Positions 9,171 through 18,088 of a stretch of 47,338 nucleotides of DNA are shown here, in pieces (positions within the stretch are counted from its first letter, which is position 1; every line of letters starts with the position of its first letter). Under the pieces are notes generated by a model. It had not been told where the DNA came from and made no database searches. It worked only from the letters and a program-made list of their open reading frames with translations. This DNA comes from Tenericutes bacterium ADurb.Bin239 (lineage in GTDB: Bacteria > Bacillota_I > Bacilli_A > RFN20 > CAG-826). Position numbers and translations under genes: made by a program. The DNA lies in contig MWCB01000011.1 of the NCBI GenBank assembly GCA_002069815.1, forward strand, positions 1 through 47,338, read 5' to 3'.

Positions 9171-11087
9171 TTACACCAACCAATACATCTTTAAAAAGCG
9201 AATTTTCATCGTAGCATCAGGAAATTGAGCGCCAATATCGCTTCCATTTACTACTAAATAGAGCCGAAAAGCGGGATAAGTCGGATAAAAATCAATAACA
9301 TGAAAACCAGCTTCATTACCCGAACTTATTTTTAAGGGATTAGGCGAGATATTTTGGCCATAGGAATCATAGTATAGGACCTTGATTTCCCACATTGTTT
9401 TGACATAATCATTCATCTTGTTTAATTCATCAACTTGCAATAGTATTTGCATATGCGCTCCTTCTGTCGCATACGACATGCTTGTCGTAACAATCCCACC
9501 AAAGCAATACTTCGCTTCGGGATACTTATTTTGTTTCATAATAAGCCGATTATTTTCAACAGTAAGGGAAGCAGGACTTAACGCATGAATAACAGGGTCA
9601 AGGTTTTGTTTAGTGCGATCGGGAATTGTCCAATATTGCGGATCAGTAAAAGTAGAAGGAAAATCATTTATCATTGTAGCCGCTGCTCGAACATCAAGCG
9701 TATATTTTTGCGGAAAACCATTTTTATCAATAATAATTCCTTGTTCAATGTATGTTGGTTCTTTCTGCCACCCAAACATCGCCGATTTATACGCGAAGGC
9801 AGCCAATAAAGCTTCGGGATTATCTTCTTTAAATAATTGTCCGCTGAGATTACGATAAACGGTTTGGACCCCACTTTCTACAAAATCAAGTCGCATATAT
9901 GCCTTACCATCTAACTCCCGGGCAGTAGCAAAGGGATCATCCCATGAACCACTATAATAATTTATTAAAGCGTAGATTTCGCCTTCTTTATGGGGATGGA
10001 CAAACTGGACTGCGTCTTCAAGCGTTACTTGTAGATACATGTCCCCTGCCCACGTTGTTTTAAAGAGATTATTAAATAACGCTAAATCTTCAGGGTTGCC
10101 ATCATAATTAAGGCTTGCGAGTGCTGATTTTAAGTCACTAATATTTTCATAACCACTTAAAACATCAACCGCTACGGTTGCGATTTTACTTTGATCAACT
10201 CGTGATTTAGCGCTGATTGTTGTCCGCCCCACTCCCACAAAATTAACGATACCGACTTCATCAATAGTGACAATGTTTTCGTCAGCGCTTACCCACCAAA
10301 CCCCTTGATCAGTCGTACTTGGGGCAATACTTGCACTTAATGAAACAGGTTCACTCGCCACAAGACGTGAAAGTTTATTATCAATAATGGCTGGTGAATT
10401 AATTTCTATTCCGGTAATTGCTTCGATATTGTTATAAATCGCAATATGACGTACGTTTAATTCCGCCGTTTGCCGTTCGCCATCGGGACCCTTAGCTAAA
10501 ATATGAAAAGTACAATGCTTAAATTCATTTCGATATTTCCAACCATTTTGATAACCAGGATCGGGCTGCGTGTTACGCTCACGATATTTAGTGCTAAGCA
10601 TGGAGTCAACGACATTAACCGAAATTAAACCAGGCGTATTATCATCCGAAAGAACATAGTAATATTCCAACTCTCCTTCCACTGCTAGTTTAACGATGTA
10701 TTGTGAATAAGCGTCAATCACATCCATTTCAAAAATAACCGCTTTAGAAAAATCAAGGTATAAAACTGGTGTTTGTACCCCACCATAATTATCTAAACTT
10801 GCATCAATATTCCAAATTGAGACTGAATCAGTGCTTTCATTATAATTAGCGACACCCGCAGGTGTAGCGCTGCCAAATTGACTTATATGATAGGCAGAAT
10901 AACGAACGCTTTCGCCATTCCATCGTGGAATTTCAGATGTATTTTCACTTTGACTATCACTATTTTCACCACTTGTGGTAATAATTGGCGTGGAAGTATC
11001 ACTTGTTAAAGAGGCCCCGCTAGATGAAGTTCGGCAACTCGTAATAGTCATAATTACTAATAGCAATAATAATACTTTCTTATTCAT
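9171..11087 (-). CDS. Lipoprotein with a Big2 (Ig-like) domain
   Basis: 638 aa. Signal peptide with lipobox TITSC (Cys about 18) and a Ser/Thr-rich linker to about residue 55. A beta-rich region follows (about 55-220), then a Big2-type domain at about 225-310 (GIEINSPA...WWVSADENIVTIDEVGIVNFVGVGRTTISA). The C-terminal half, about 320-638, is unassigned and contains two aromatic-rich beta segments. AGGTGA precedes the ATG, and the gene lies five bases after the 687-aa lipoprotein and just before GH130. No catalytic motif is recognised. It is most likely an outward-facing glycan-binding or structural component of the same uptake system. Confidence 0.7.
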   Translation of the reverse strand: MNKKVLLLLLVIMTITSCRTSSSGASLTSDTSTPIITTSGENSDSQSENTSEIPRWNGESVRYSAYHISQFGSATPAGVANYNESTDSVSIWNIDASLDNYGGVQTPVLYLDFSKAVIFEMDVIDAYSQYIVKLAVEGELEYYYVLSDDNTPGLISVNVVDSMLSTKYRERNTQPDPGYQNGWKYRNEFKHCTFHILAKGPDGERQTAELNVRHIAIYNNIEAITGIEINSPAIIDNKLSRLVASEPVSLSASIAPSTTDQGVWWVSADENIVTIDEVGIVNFVGVGRTTISAKSRVDQSKIATVAVDVLSGYENISDLKSALASLNYDGNPEDLALFNNLFKTTWAGDMYLQVTLEDAVQFVHPHKEGEIYALINYYSGSWDDPFATARELDGKAYMRLDFVESGVQTVYRNLSGQLFKEDNPEALLAAFAYKSAMFGWQKEPTYIEQGIIIDKNGFPQKYTLDVRAAATMINDFPSTFTDPQYWTIPDRTKQNLDPVIHALSPASLTVENNRLIMKQNKYPEAKYCFGGIVTTSMSYATEGAHMQILLQVDELNKMNDYVKTMWEIKVLYYDSYGQNISPNPLKISSGNEAGFHVIDFYPTYPAFRLYLVVNGSDIGAQFPDATMKIRFLKMYWLV

Positions 11088-11091
11088 GATG

Positions 11092-13155
11092 TCACCTACA
11101 AATAACTCGTTTTGTTACATAATCTTTATATCCGTTTGTCGTTGTTACCACCACCTTTAATGGATAATCGGTGTCCGGTAACAATTCCTTACTATAGAAG
11201 AAAGTTTCAACTGGTTTGCCTTCATAGGCTAAGATGTCACCAAAATAGATTTCCATAAGACTTACATCATCATTTTGTAAACCAGTGTAACTAATCTCAA
11301 TCGGACTACTTTCGGTTAATTCTTGTTTATTATTAATGTTTACTAATTCCACTGCTGGACGTTTTTTAGCGATGATATTTTCTCCTAAATAGATCGTGTC
11401 ACCACGATGCTTTAAGAAACTATTCGCCGGTAAAACCTTTAACACTAATGCACTCTCTTTTGGTAACGAAATGCGCACTTTTCCCTGCAAATCGCGGCCA
11501 AATACGCTATTTGCCGTTAAATCAAATAAATCATAATTATCATTAAAACCCTTAAAGGTAACGACTTTATCTTCATCATACGGGTTGTAGAACATATATG
11601 TTGGATAGTCATTATTTCCAAAACTATCGGTCGCGTTTAAATCAATTTGGAGAATACCATTAACATCGGTTTTAGATACTAACGCCCCCATTCCTCCCAA
11701 GAACACACTACTATATAAGCTTAAGTCACAAGGTTGCGCAAACATCGCGGTCGCATCGCCCATTGCATACCCATTAATACCCGCCCAATTTTTTCTAAAA
11801 CCTTCATAAACGATTATTCCTTGCGGATCAAATGGTAGATAAGTATTCATCGTTTGATGATTAAGGTCATGCTCTTGCGGGAAAAAGACCCGACTATTAC
11901 TCACCACATTAAGCATATACTTTCCTAAGGCCGTGGCGTAACGCGGTTCATATTTAACAAGCGGCATTAAGGTCGTGGGTAAATGAAAGGAATTCATGGC
12001 GAAAGCATAATCACCAACTTGTCCCACTAAACCGTGCATTGGATAATTACCAAAACTATCATTCATCACTGCCCACCCGGCTCTAAAGTTGGAATCATTA
12101 TCAAAAACAAAATCAATAAATTTACTAATATCATAATCAGTGCCATATTTTTGATTTAGGACGGCGGCGACATAAGGGGCATAGTCAGTGAGAGCTTCAT
12201 AGTTTGGATTCTTTTGGTATGTTTGTAAATAATCAAGTACTTCTTTACATCCATCTAAATACTTTTCATCTTTTGTTATTTCATAAGCCGAATAGAAAAT
12301 AAAAGCAAGCCCCCCATTGGGCGGTTCAATATGTCCCCCCGTTGTCGTCGGTGAATGTAAAACAACGTTATAGCCGACAAATTCATAGTTAGGTTCACCA
12401 TCTACAACAAAATTGGGGAGTGCGGCTAACCATTGATCAGCCCCGTTTAAGACCATCTCGCGCATAAAGGGTGTATCTCTGTAGTAATCAAATAAACGCG
12501 CAAACAATATTTGGGGGAATAAGTCATACCAAAAACTTTGGCCTTGCACCCCATAATTATGGACTAATTTGCTACCCGTATCGTAACTAGCAAACGTCAT
12601 TTCCACAAAATCATAAGTTGTATCATTGAATGTTTGGGTTTGTTTATCTAAACCAACAAAAGTACTACCGAGGACCGAACCAATTGTGACAATAGCTTCG
12701 CTACCCGAACTTAACACCCGATTATCCCCAACGTAGGTTGGTAATCCAAAAGTTCTTCGTAAGTACCCCGTTTCCAGTGGATTATAAGTTGAAGGTTGCC
12801 GCGGTTGATCTAACCAATATCCCATTGGACTCCATGTCGTGGGGTCACTTGAAATATAAGCTGGTAACTTTACATCTGGATTATAAGCAAAACTAAAGGC
12901 TAAAGCATCAAACTCTTTCGCCATTTCTTCGTAATCAATATATTTGTAATTATTGGGAAAAGTAGGAAAACTATTCACGCGCGATATATTTTTTTGAACG
13001 TAGCGTTCCCGCGGATAAATAGTCTCTACTTCACTACTTGAACTTTCGTCACTTGATTCACTTAAAATAAGGCTAGATGAAGCATTATTACAACCAGTCA
13101 CTAGCGCAAATAAAAGGATAAGTAAGTTGAAGGGGCGTTTTTTATTCACTTGCAT
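11092..13155 (-). CDS. Large surface lipoprotein, possible alpha/alpha-toroid glycan-active enzyme
   Basis: 687 aa; first structural gene of the minus-strand operon. Lipobox LVTGC (Cys about 22), then a Ser/Glu linker. The central region, about 200-460, is rich in helices and aromatic/Gly stretches such as SFWYDLFPQILFARLFDYYRD, NGGLAFIFYSAYEITKDEKYL and GQVGDYAFAMNSFHLPTTL, which look like repeated helical hairpins of an (alpha/alpha) barrel. A beta-sandwich-like C-terminus follows from about 530 (RISLPKESALVLKVLP). I do not recognise the family. Position at the head of a mannoglycan operon and the surface anchor suggest a secreted glycan-cleaving enzyme, but this is inference. GAGG sits close to the ATG; a GTG two codons later has better spacing and could be the true start. 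Confidence 0.6.
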   Translation of the reverse strand: MQVNKKRPFNLLILLFALVTGCNNASSSLILSESSDESSSSEVETIYPRERYVQKNISRVNSFPTFPNNYKYIDYEEMAKEFDALAFSFAYNPDVKLPAYISSDPTTWSPMGYWLDQPRQPSTYNPLETGYLRRTFGLPTYVGDNRVLSSGSEAIVTIGSVLGSTFVGLDKQTQTFNDTTYDFVEMTFASYDTGSKLVHNYGVQGQSFWYDLFPQILFARLFDYYRDTPFMREMVLNGADQWLAALPNFVVDGEPNYEFVGYNVVLHSPTTTGGHIEPPNGGLAFIFYSAYEITKDEKYLDGCKEVLDYLQTYQKNPNYEALTDYAPYVAAVLNQKYGTDYDISKFIDFVFDNDSNFRAGWAVMNDSFGNYPMHGLVGQVGDYAFAMNSFHLPTTLMPLVKYEPRYATALGKYMLNVVSNSRVFFPQEHDLNHQTMNTYLPFDPQGIIVYEGFRKNWAGINGYAMGDATAMFAQPCDLSLYSSVFLGGMGALVSKTDVNGILQIDLNATDSFGNNDYPTYMFYNPYDEDKVVTFKGFNDNYDLFDLTANSVFGRDLQGKVRISLPKESALVLKVLPANSFLKHRGDTIYLGENIIAKKRPAVELVNINNKQELTESSPIEISYTGLQNDDVSLMEIYFGDILAYEGKPVETFFYSKELLPDTDYPLKVVVTTTNGYKDYVTKRVICR

Positions 13156-13164
13156 ATGCCTCGG

Positions 13165-13241
13165 TTTTAGTATAGCACAAGATTTTTCATTAGAAGTATT
13201 TTAATCAAAAATTAATCTAAATATTAATCTTTGTGTTAATC
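13165..13241 (-). promoter_or_regulatory. Operon promoter region with four phased TTAATC repeats
   Basis: On the minus strand TATACT (13174-13169) is a good -10 box for the operon starting at 13155; no convincing -35 is seen at the usual distance, which suggests an activator-dependent or otherwise regulated promoter. Just upstream lie four direct copies of TTAATC (plus-strand reading) at 13201, 13212, 13224 and 13236, that is 11-12 bases apart, about one helical turn. The same hexamer recurs in front of the divergent surface-protein gene. The array is a candidate binding platform for a regulator. Confidence 0.5.
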
Positions 13242-13255
13242 TCTTTTTTGCCTGT

Positions 13256-14251
13256 TTATGATTGTCTCACTATTGTTTTCACTGAATCTCTTTCGGCGAG
13301 AATTACACTTATTTGGTGCGTAACTCGCTTCTTATTCATAATATCAATCATTGCGCTGTATGCTTTTTTGGCAAACGAATCACGGGCTGGTCCGATCGAA
13401 GTCAATTTAGGAAGCAAATTATCGCAAAGCTGCGTGTTGTCAAAACTAACAACAGAGACATCTTCAGGGATTTTTAAACCGTTGAAAGATAACATTGAAT
13501 ATAGTTTTTGCGCCGCCGCGTCACAATGACAAACAAAGACGGTTGGCATATCATTAAGTGGTAAATCAAATAATACTTGGCTTAATTCAATATTTTCATT
13601 AATATGCCATTTGGGATCAAACCGAAATTCATTTTCCGTGATAGCTTTTAGATATCCAAAGTAGCGGTCGGATATCGCCGCGGTTTTTTGAATATTACCA
13701 ATAAACCCGATTTTCCGGTGCCCTTTTTCAATCAAATAATTAGTAAGTTTATACGCTGTTTGGTAGTTGTTATTGTACATGAAGTTAAGTGCATAAAGCG
13801 GGGTATAGTAGTCGATAAATAATGATGGTATGTTAATATTTTCCATATATCTAAATACATCGTTATTTAATTCACCGGCAAAAAAGATCCCATCAGGCTT
13901 TAATCCGTTAAGCGCCGATTTAAGACTATCAACTGGATTAACTTCCGTGACAAACACAACTTGAAGCATACTATTAACCTTTGATAATTCACCGCTTAAA
14001 TAGTAAAAAATATTTGAATAGTATTGTTCAGATGGCGTTAAGAAAAAATCTTTGTTGATCACAAAAATAAAGCGTTTGTTATTCATCACTTGTTTCGGTG
14101 ACTTAACTCCATAACCCACTGATGCAGCATAAGCTTTAATCTTTTTGCGCAGTTCTTCACTAACCCCTTTTTGGTTATTAAGCGCCTTGTGAACCGCAAC
14201 GGCACTAACATTCATTTTTTCGGCAATGTGTTTTAATGTTATTTTTTTCAT
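13256..14251 (-). CDS. LacI/GalR family transcriptional regulator
   Basis: 331 aa. The N-terminal helix-turn-helix reads ITLKHIAEKMNVSAVAVHKALNN (residues 3-25) and is followed by the hinge region, then a periplasmic-binding-like effector domain (FVINKDFFLTPSEQYYSNIF; KTAAISDRYFGYLKAI; DVSVVSFDNTQLCDNL). The HTH carries an unusual AVAVHKAL in place of the common TVSRVL, so its operator may differ from the standard LacI palindrome. AAGGAAATACAATT precedes the ATG. It lies between the mannan operon and the divergent surface-protein gene and is the obvious regulator of both, with a sugar as the expected effector. Confidence 0.9.
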   Translation of the reverse strand: MKKITLKHIAEKMNVSAVAVHKALNNQKGVSEELRKKIKAYAASVGYGVKSPKQVMNNKRFIFVINKDFFLTPSEQYYSNIFYYLSGELSKVNSMLQVVFVTEVNPVDSLKSALNGLKPDGIFFAGELNNDVFRYMENINIPSLFIDYYTPLYALNFMYNNNYQTAYKLTNYLIEKGHRKIGFIGNIQKTAAISDRYFGYLKAITENEFRFDPKWHINENIELSQVLFDLPLNDMPTVFVCHCDAAAQKLYSMLSFNGLKIPEDVSVVSFDNTQLCDNLLPKLTSIGPARDSFAKKAYSAMIDIMNKKRVTHQISVILAERDSVKTIVRQS

Positions 14252-14591
14252 AATTGTATTTCCTTTTTTAATTAAAATTTTGGTTAATTTGTGTTATTAA
14301 TCATTTTCTAAATTTTGAATGAATTAATATTAATTTAGGACTTTAACATTATTTACCCCTTGTTTTATTTACATTTTTGTAAAAAATGCAGTGTTTTTTA
14401 TCATCAGCTTAATAATACTACACTTTAATTTAAAAAAACACCTAATATTGTAAAGTTAATTTAATCTGTTTTAATTTGATTATTCAAAAAATTAATCTGT
14501 TTTATTGTTGACAAAGGAGTTTTATACTCCTATCATAAACTTATGAGATGTGTTTATTTATGAAAAAATAAACGCAAAAGGAGAAAATAAT
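14252..14591. promoter_or_regulatory. Divergent control region: strong plus-strand promoter with paired 13-base repeats
   Basis: This 340-base gene-free stretch is AT-rich. A promoter for the plus-strand surface protein is clear: TTGACA at 14508-14513, a 17-base spacer, TATCAT at 14531-14536. The spacer holds an inverted repeat AGGAGT-N5-ACTCCT (14515-14531). Upstream, TTAATCTGTTTTA occurs twice (14461-14473 and 14492-14504), 31 bases or about three helical turns apart, with the inverted repeat TTTGA-N4-TCAAA between them (14475-14488). A further inverted repeat CATTTTT/AAAAATG lies at 14372-14388. The lacI side shows no convincing promoter by eye. These repeats are likely regulator sites. 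Confidence 0.6.
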
Positions 14592-16280
14592 ATGAAAAAA
14601 CGTTTATCGATTTCCCTCATTGTTGGCGTTTTTGCTCTACTCGCTAATGTTGTAGTTGCGAAACCAGATATAGTTCAAGTAAAAGCTGATTATGCGCCTT
14701 ATCAAGTGTTGAACGGGGGATTTGAAACTGGCGATTTAACTGGCTGGAAAGTCTACCGGCTTTGGAAAGATGAAAGCGGGATGGCCGCCTTTGACGCTTC
14801 CTTAGTCCATGGTCACACTTATTTTGGCTCTAATCCCTATGGCCGTGATGGCAATTACCAACTCGGTATATCTTCTGGCCCTAATTCAGGTGATGGACCG
14901 ATTAAATGGGATGGAGGTATGGCTGAAGAACGAATGGGATATCTTCGTTCAAGCGACTTCATCCTTGGTGGCAGTGGGTGGATTAGTTTCAAACTGGGTG
15001 GTGGTAAACACCCCTCGTTTGCTTATCTTTCGGTAAGAAAAGCAAGTGATGATACGGAAATAGCGCGTTTCGGTAATCGGCACTTTAATGACACCGCGAA
15101 AGCATCGGCCCAATATGGTTCACCAATTACTAATGCCGAAGCCTTCTTATTCCAATATTACTATGATTTAAGTGCTTCACTAGGTGAAAAATTGTACTTT
15201 TTACTTTGTGAGACTGCTTCTTACGAATGGTCGGTTCTGTCCGCCGATAGTTTTGTTACATACATTGAAAGCGCCCCGCTACCAAGCGCCGATCAAACGG
15301 CTATTAACATCTTACCAACAGTGCTAAATATTGGCACCGCTGATAATTCTATTAAGAATGGTTATTTCGCAACAGGCGATTTAACGCACTGGAATACATC
15401 CGCTACTCAAGGCTGGGGTTATGTATATGACGGTGGCGCTTCGCACCCAGATGATAAACATCTTGCCTACAGTGATCAAACGGGTGGTGATAGTGCTATT
15501 GGTATTCTCCGATCAAGCGCCTTTATCGTTACTGACAATAAATACGTCCGTTACGACTGGGCGGGTGGTATGAAATATGAAAAAGAAATTTTTGTTTCGG
15601 TTAAAGAAACGGGAACAAATATTGAAAAATTACGGTTTGTCCGCCGTGATAACTTGAAAAATCACGAAGGAACTGGTTTCGATAATCATATTCTTGACCT
15701 TTCTTCGCTTGACAGTACTAAAACCTACTATTTAGAATTTGCTGATAATCGCGCTGGTGGGTATGGTATTTCACGTATTAAGAAGGTTCGTTTCAGTAAT
15801 GATTTTAATCCTGATTATGATCGCGCAGTGGCAATCAGCGGGCTTCCAACATCATTTGTCGTTGATCCGTTACAAGAAGCCATAAACTATGGTGCATACT
15901 TCTTAGGACAAACCGATGCTATGTGTGCCGCCTTAACTGGCAATCTTGTTAACTGGGCTAATCTTCAAACTGAATATGGAACTTTATCAGATGCGGCTAA
16001 AGACATCTTTACTGATGCCGCCACGACTGATGCAAACGTGGTAGCGGCGCGCGAACGGGCTGTCTTCCTCTTTAACAAATACGGAGCGGCTGAAGGTTGG
16101 GTATTCTTTATCGTTGACTCTAATAACGTCGCTTATCCTAAACCATCTGGCGTTCGGCCAAACGATGATACGCTTCCAACCGTCTTATCACAAACTAATA
16201 TCATGTTATTCGTGATGATATTTGTGGCAAGTGCTGGATTATACGTAGTCATGCGTCGTAAACGCGCTCTCAGTAAATAA
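14592..16280 (+). CDS. Membrane-anchored surface protein with two lectin-like (SSxF) modules
   Basis: 562 aa from the ATG at 14592, chosen because AAAAGGAG sits eight bases upstream; an in-frame upstream ATG lacks this. An N-terminal signal peptide (KKRLSISLIVGVFALLANVVVA) is followed by two copies of the module found in the GH125 protein: first about 35-215 (FETGDLTGWKV, GYLRSSDFILGGSGWISFKLGG, YYDLSASLGEKLYF) and second about 250-410 (GYFATGDLTHW, GILRSSAFIV, DLSSL, LEFADNRAGG). A helical stretch precedes a C-terminal membrane anchor (IMLFVMIFVASAGLYVVM) and basic tail RRKRALSK. No LPXTG motif is seen. Its strong promoter suggests an abundant surface glycan-binding protein. Function is inferred from architecture. 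Confidence 0.8.
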   Translation: MKKRLSISLIVGVFALLANVVVAKPDIVQVKADYAPYQVLNGGFETGDLTGWKVYRLWKDESGMAAFDASLVHGHTYFGSNPYGRDGNYQLGISSGPNSGDGPIKWDGGMAEERMGYLRSSDFILGGSGWISFKLGGGKHPSFAYLSVRKASDDTEIARFGNRHFNDTAKASAQYGSPITNAEAFLFQYYYDLSASLGEKLYFLLCETASYEWSVLSADSFVTYIESAPLPSADQTAINILPTVLNIGTADNSIKNGYFATGDLTHWNTSATQGWGYVYDGGASHPDDKHLAYSDQTGGDSAIGILRSSAFIVTDNKYVRYDWAGGMKYEKEIFVSVKETGTNIEKLRFVRRDNLKNHEGTGFDNHILDLSSLDSTKTYYLEFADNRAGGYGISRIKKVRFSNDFNPDYDRAVAISGLPTSFVVDPLQEAINYGAYFLGQTDAMCAALTGNLVNWANLQTEYGTLSDAAKDIFTDAATTDANVVAARERAVFLFNKYGAAEGWVFFIVDSNNVAYPKPSGVRPNDDTLPTVLSQTNIMLFVMIFVASAGLYVVMRRKRALSK

Positions 16281-16315
16281 TAGAATATAGTTCTCCTTCT
16301 CTTATTCTTTTACTT

Positions 16316-16358
16316 TGATGGTGGGGCAGGTAGTTAAGCACTATTTGCTCCACCATCA
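16316..16358 (+). terminator. Long hairpin after the surface-protein gene
   Basis: GATGGTGGGGCA (16317-16328) pairs with TGCTCCACCATC (16346-16357) with a single G-T wobble, plus an outer T-A pair, and the loop can pair further (TAGT/ACTA). It lies between the surface-protein stop and the phosphohexomutase gene. The T-tract after it is poor (ATTAATTT), so it may be an inefficient terminator, an mRNA-stabilising 3' hairpin or a processing site. Confidence 0.55.
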
Positions 16359-16408
16359 TTAATTTATGGGCACTAAATTGGAATTTAAAGTGTAGAAAGG
16401 ATAATTGT

Positions 16409-18088
16409 ATGCAAGCTGAAATTAAGCGATGGCAAACAAGTAAATTACTCCCGCTTGATTATAAAAAGATACTTGAAAAGGCCACTCTTGATGAACTATT
16501 TGAATGTTTCGGAGCTAAATTAAGTTTTGGCACTGGGGGAATGCGGGGCTTAATGGGCGTTGGTCCTAATCGTATTAATGACTTTACTATCAAAGGCGCT
16601 ACGATTGGTCTAGCTCATTTTTTATTAGAAAAATTTACTCTCCCTATTAAAGTAATCATTGCCTATGATACACGACACAACGGTTTTCGTTTTGCCAAAA
16701 TTTGTGCCCAAACTTTAGCGCATTTTAATATTGAGTCCTATATCTATCTAAATCCACGGCCCACCCCGCAATTATCGTTTTCCGTTCGCTGTAAAAAAGC
16801 GCAAGCTGGTATTGTCATTACCGCAAGTCATAATCCAAGTGGTTATAACGGTTATAAGTTATATGATGAAAACGGTTGTCAATTTGTCCCGCATCTTGCT
16901 GAACGTGTTGCCTACTTTATGGAAACTAAGGAAGACTACTTTGCTTTTAATTTGGAAGATTATCGAAGTTTATTGCATAAGGGATTAGTAACTGAACTAT
17001 ATGAAACATGTGACAAATGTTACCTAACCTTCTTAAATAAACTACATCCACGAGTAAACGTTAACAAAGATTTTAAGGTTGTGTACTCGCCCCTTCACGG
17101 AACTGGCTATGCCTATGGTGCTAAAATTCTTCGTGATTTAGGATTTAACGTCTACGAAGTAACAGCGCAGCGCATCCTTGATCCAAATTTCGCTACCGTC
17201 AAATCGCCTAACCCCGAAGTAAAAGAAGCGTTCACTCTGGCCGAAGCATTAGGTCATAAAGAAAAAGCGGCCCTTCTTTTAGCAACCGACCCTGATGGTG
17301 ATCGCCTTGGGGTCGCAGTCTTACATAAAGATACATATATTTATCTTGATGGCTCACTGCTTGGGTCGTTACTTCTTGATTACTTAATAAAAATTAATCC
17401 ACCCCAAAAAGGAGCGGTAATGATGACGACGATTGTTACTCCTAAATTAGGAACTATCATTGCCGAAAAGCATGGTATTAAAGTCCGTAACACTTTAACG
17501 GGGTTTAAATTCATTGGTGAACAAATCGCATTATTACCCACTGATGAATATTTTTATTTTGGCTATGAAGAATCATTTGGTTATCTCTTTTCCCCCGAAG
17601 TCCGCGATAAAGATGCGTTTCAAGCATTAATTATGACTACGAATATGTTTCATTATTATTTTGAAAACGGAAAAGACATATTAACAATTATTGCAGAAAT
17701 GTATGAACAATATGGTTACTTTAATGATGATCTCTTAAATTACGAGTTTATCGGTATTAAAGGCCAAACTCTTATCAAAAATATTATGCAAGACATTAGA
17801 GCTAATACTAATAAATTATGGGCCGGGATCGATGTATTAAGTACCGAAGACTACTTATCAGGGGTTAAGACCAATAAAGGAAAAGAAAACACTAAACTTA
17901 CGCTTCCTGTTTCGGATGTATATCGTGTTCTTTTTGAAAGTGGCGCTGTTGCCTTTCGCCCTTCCGGCACTGAACCTAAAATGAAAATATATATTTCGAT
18001 CTTTGCTCCCAGTAAAAAAGATGCTGATAATAAGTTTAATTTAGTAAAAGGACGTATAATTAAATTTATGGAGCAATATCATGAATAA
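16409..18088 (+). CDS. pgcA: Alpha-D-phosphohexomutase (phosphoglucomutase/phosphomannomutase)
   Basis: 559 aa, usual length for the large PgcA/PMM2-like bacterial group. All four signature regions are present: the phosphoserine loop TASHNPSGYNGYKLYD near residue 139, metal loop DPDGDRLGVA near 296, sugar loop GYEESFGY near 388, and phosphate-binding FRPSGTEPKMKIY near 515. It interconverts hexose 1- and 6-phosphates. GAAAGGAT precedes the ATG, and its end overlaps the start of the mannose-6-phosphate isomerase gene by eight bases. With GH130 generating mannose 1-phosphate, a mutase acting on Man-1-P to Man-6-P next to ManA would be logical, although glucose 1-phosphate is equally likely as substrate. 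Confidence 0.92.
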   Translation: MQAEIKRWQTSKLLPLDYKKILEKATLDELFECFGAKLSFGTGGMRGLMGVGPNRINDFTIKGATIGLAHFLLEKFTLPIKVIIAYDTRHNGFRFAKICAQTLAHFNIESYIYLNPRPTPQLSFSVRCKKAQAGIVITASHNPSGYNGYKLYDENGCQFVPHLAERVAYFMETKEDYFAFNLEDYRSLLHKGLVTELYETCDKCYLTFLNKLHPRVNVNKDFKVVYSPLHGTGYAYGAKILRDLGFNVYEVTAQRILDPNFATVKSPNPEVKEAFTLAEALGHKEKAALLLATDPDGDRLGVAVLHKDTYIYLDGSLLGSLLLDYLIKINPPQKGAVMMTTIVTPKLGTIIAEKHGIKVRNTLTGFKFIGEQIALLPTDEYFYFGYEESFGYLFSPEVRDKDAFQALIMTTNMFHYYFENGKDILTIIAEMYEQYGYFNDDLLNYEFIGIKGQTLIKNIMQDIRANTNKLWAGIDVLSTEDYLSGVKTNKGKENTKLTLPVSDVYRVLFESGAVAFRPSGTEPKMKIYISIFAPSKKDADNKFNLVKGRIIKFMEQYHE

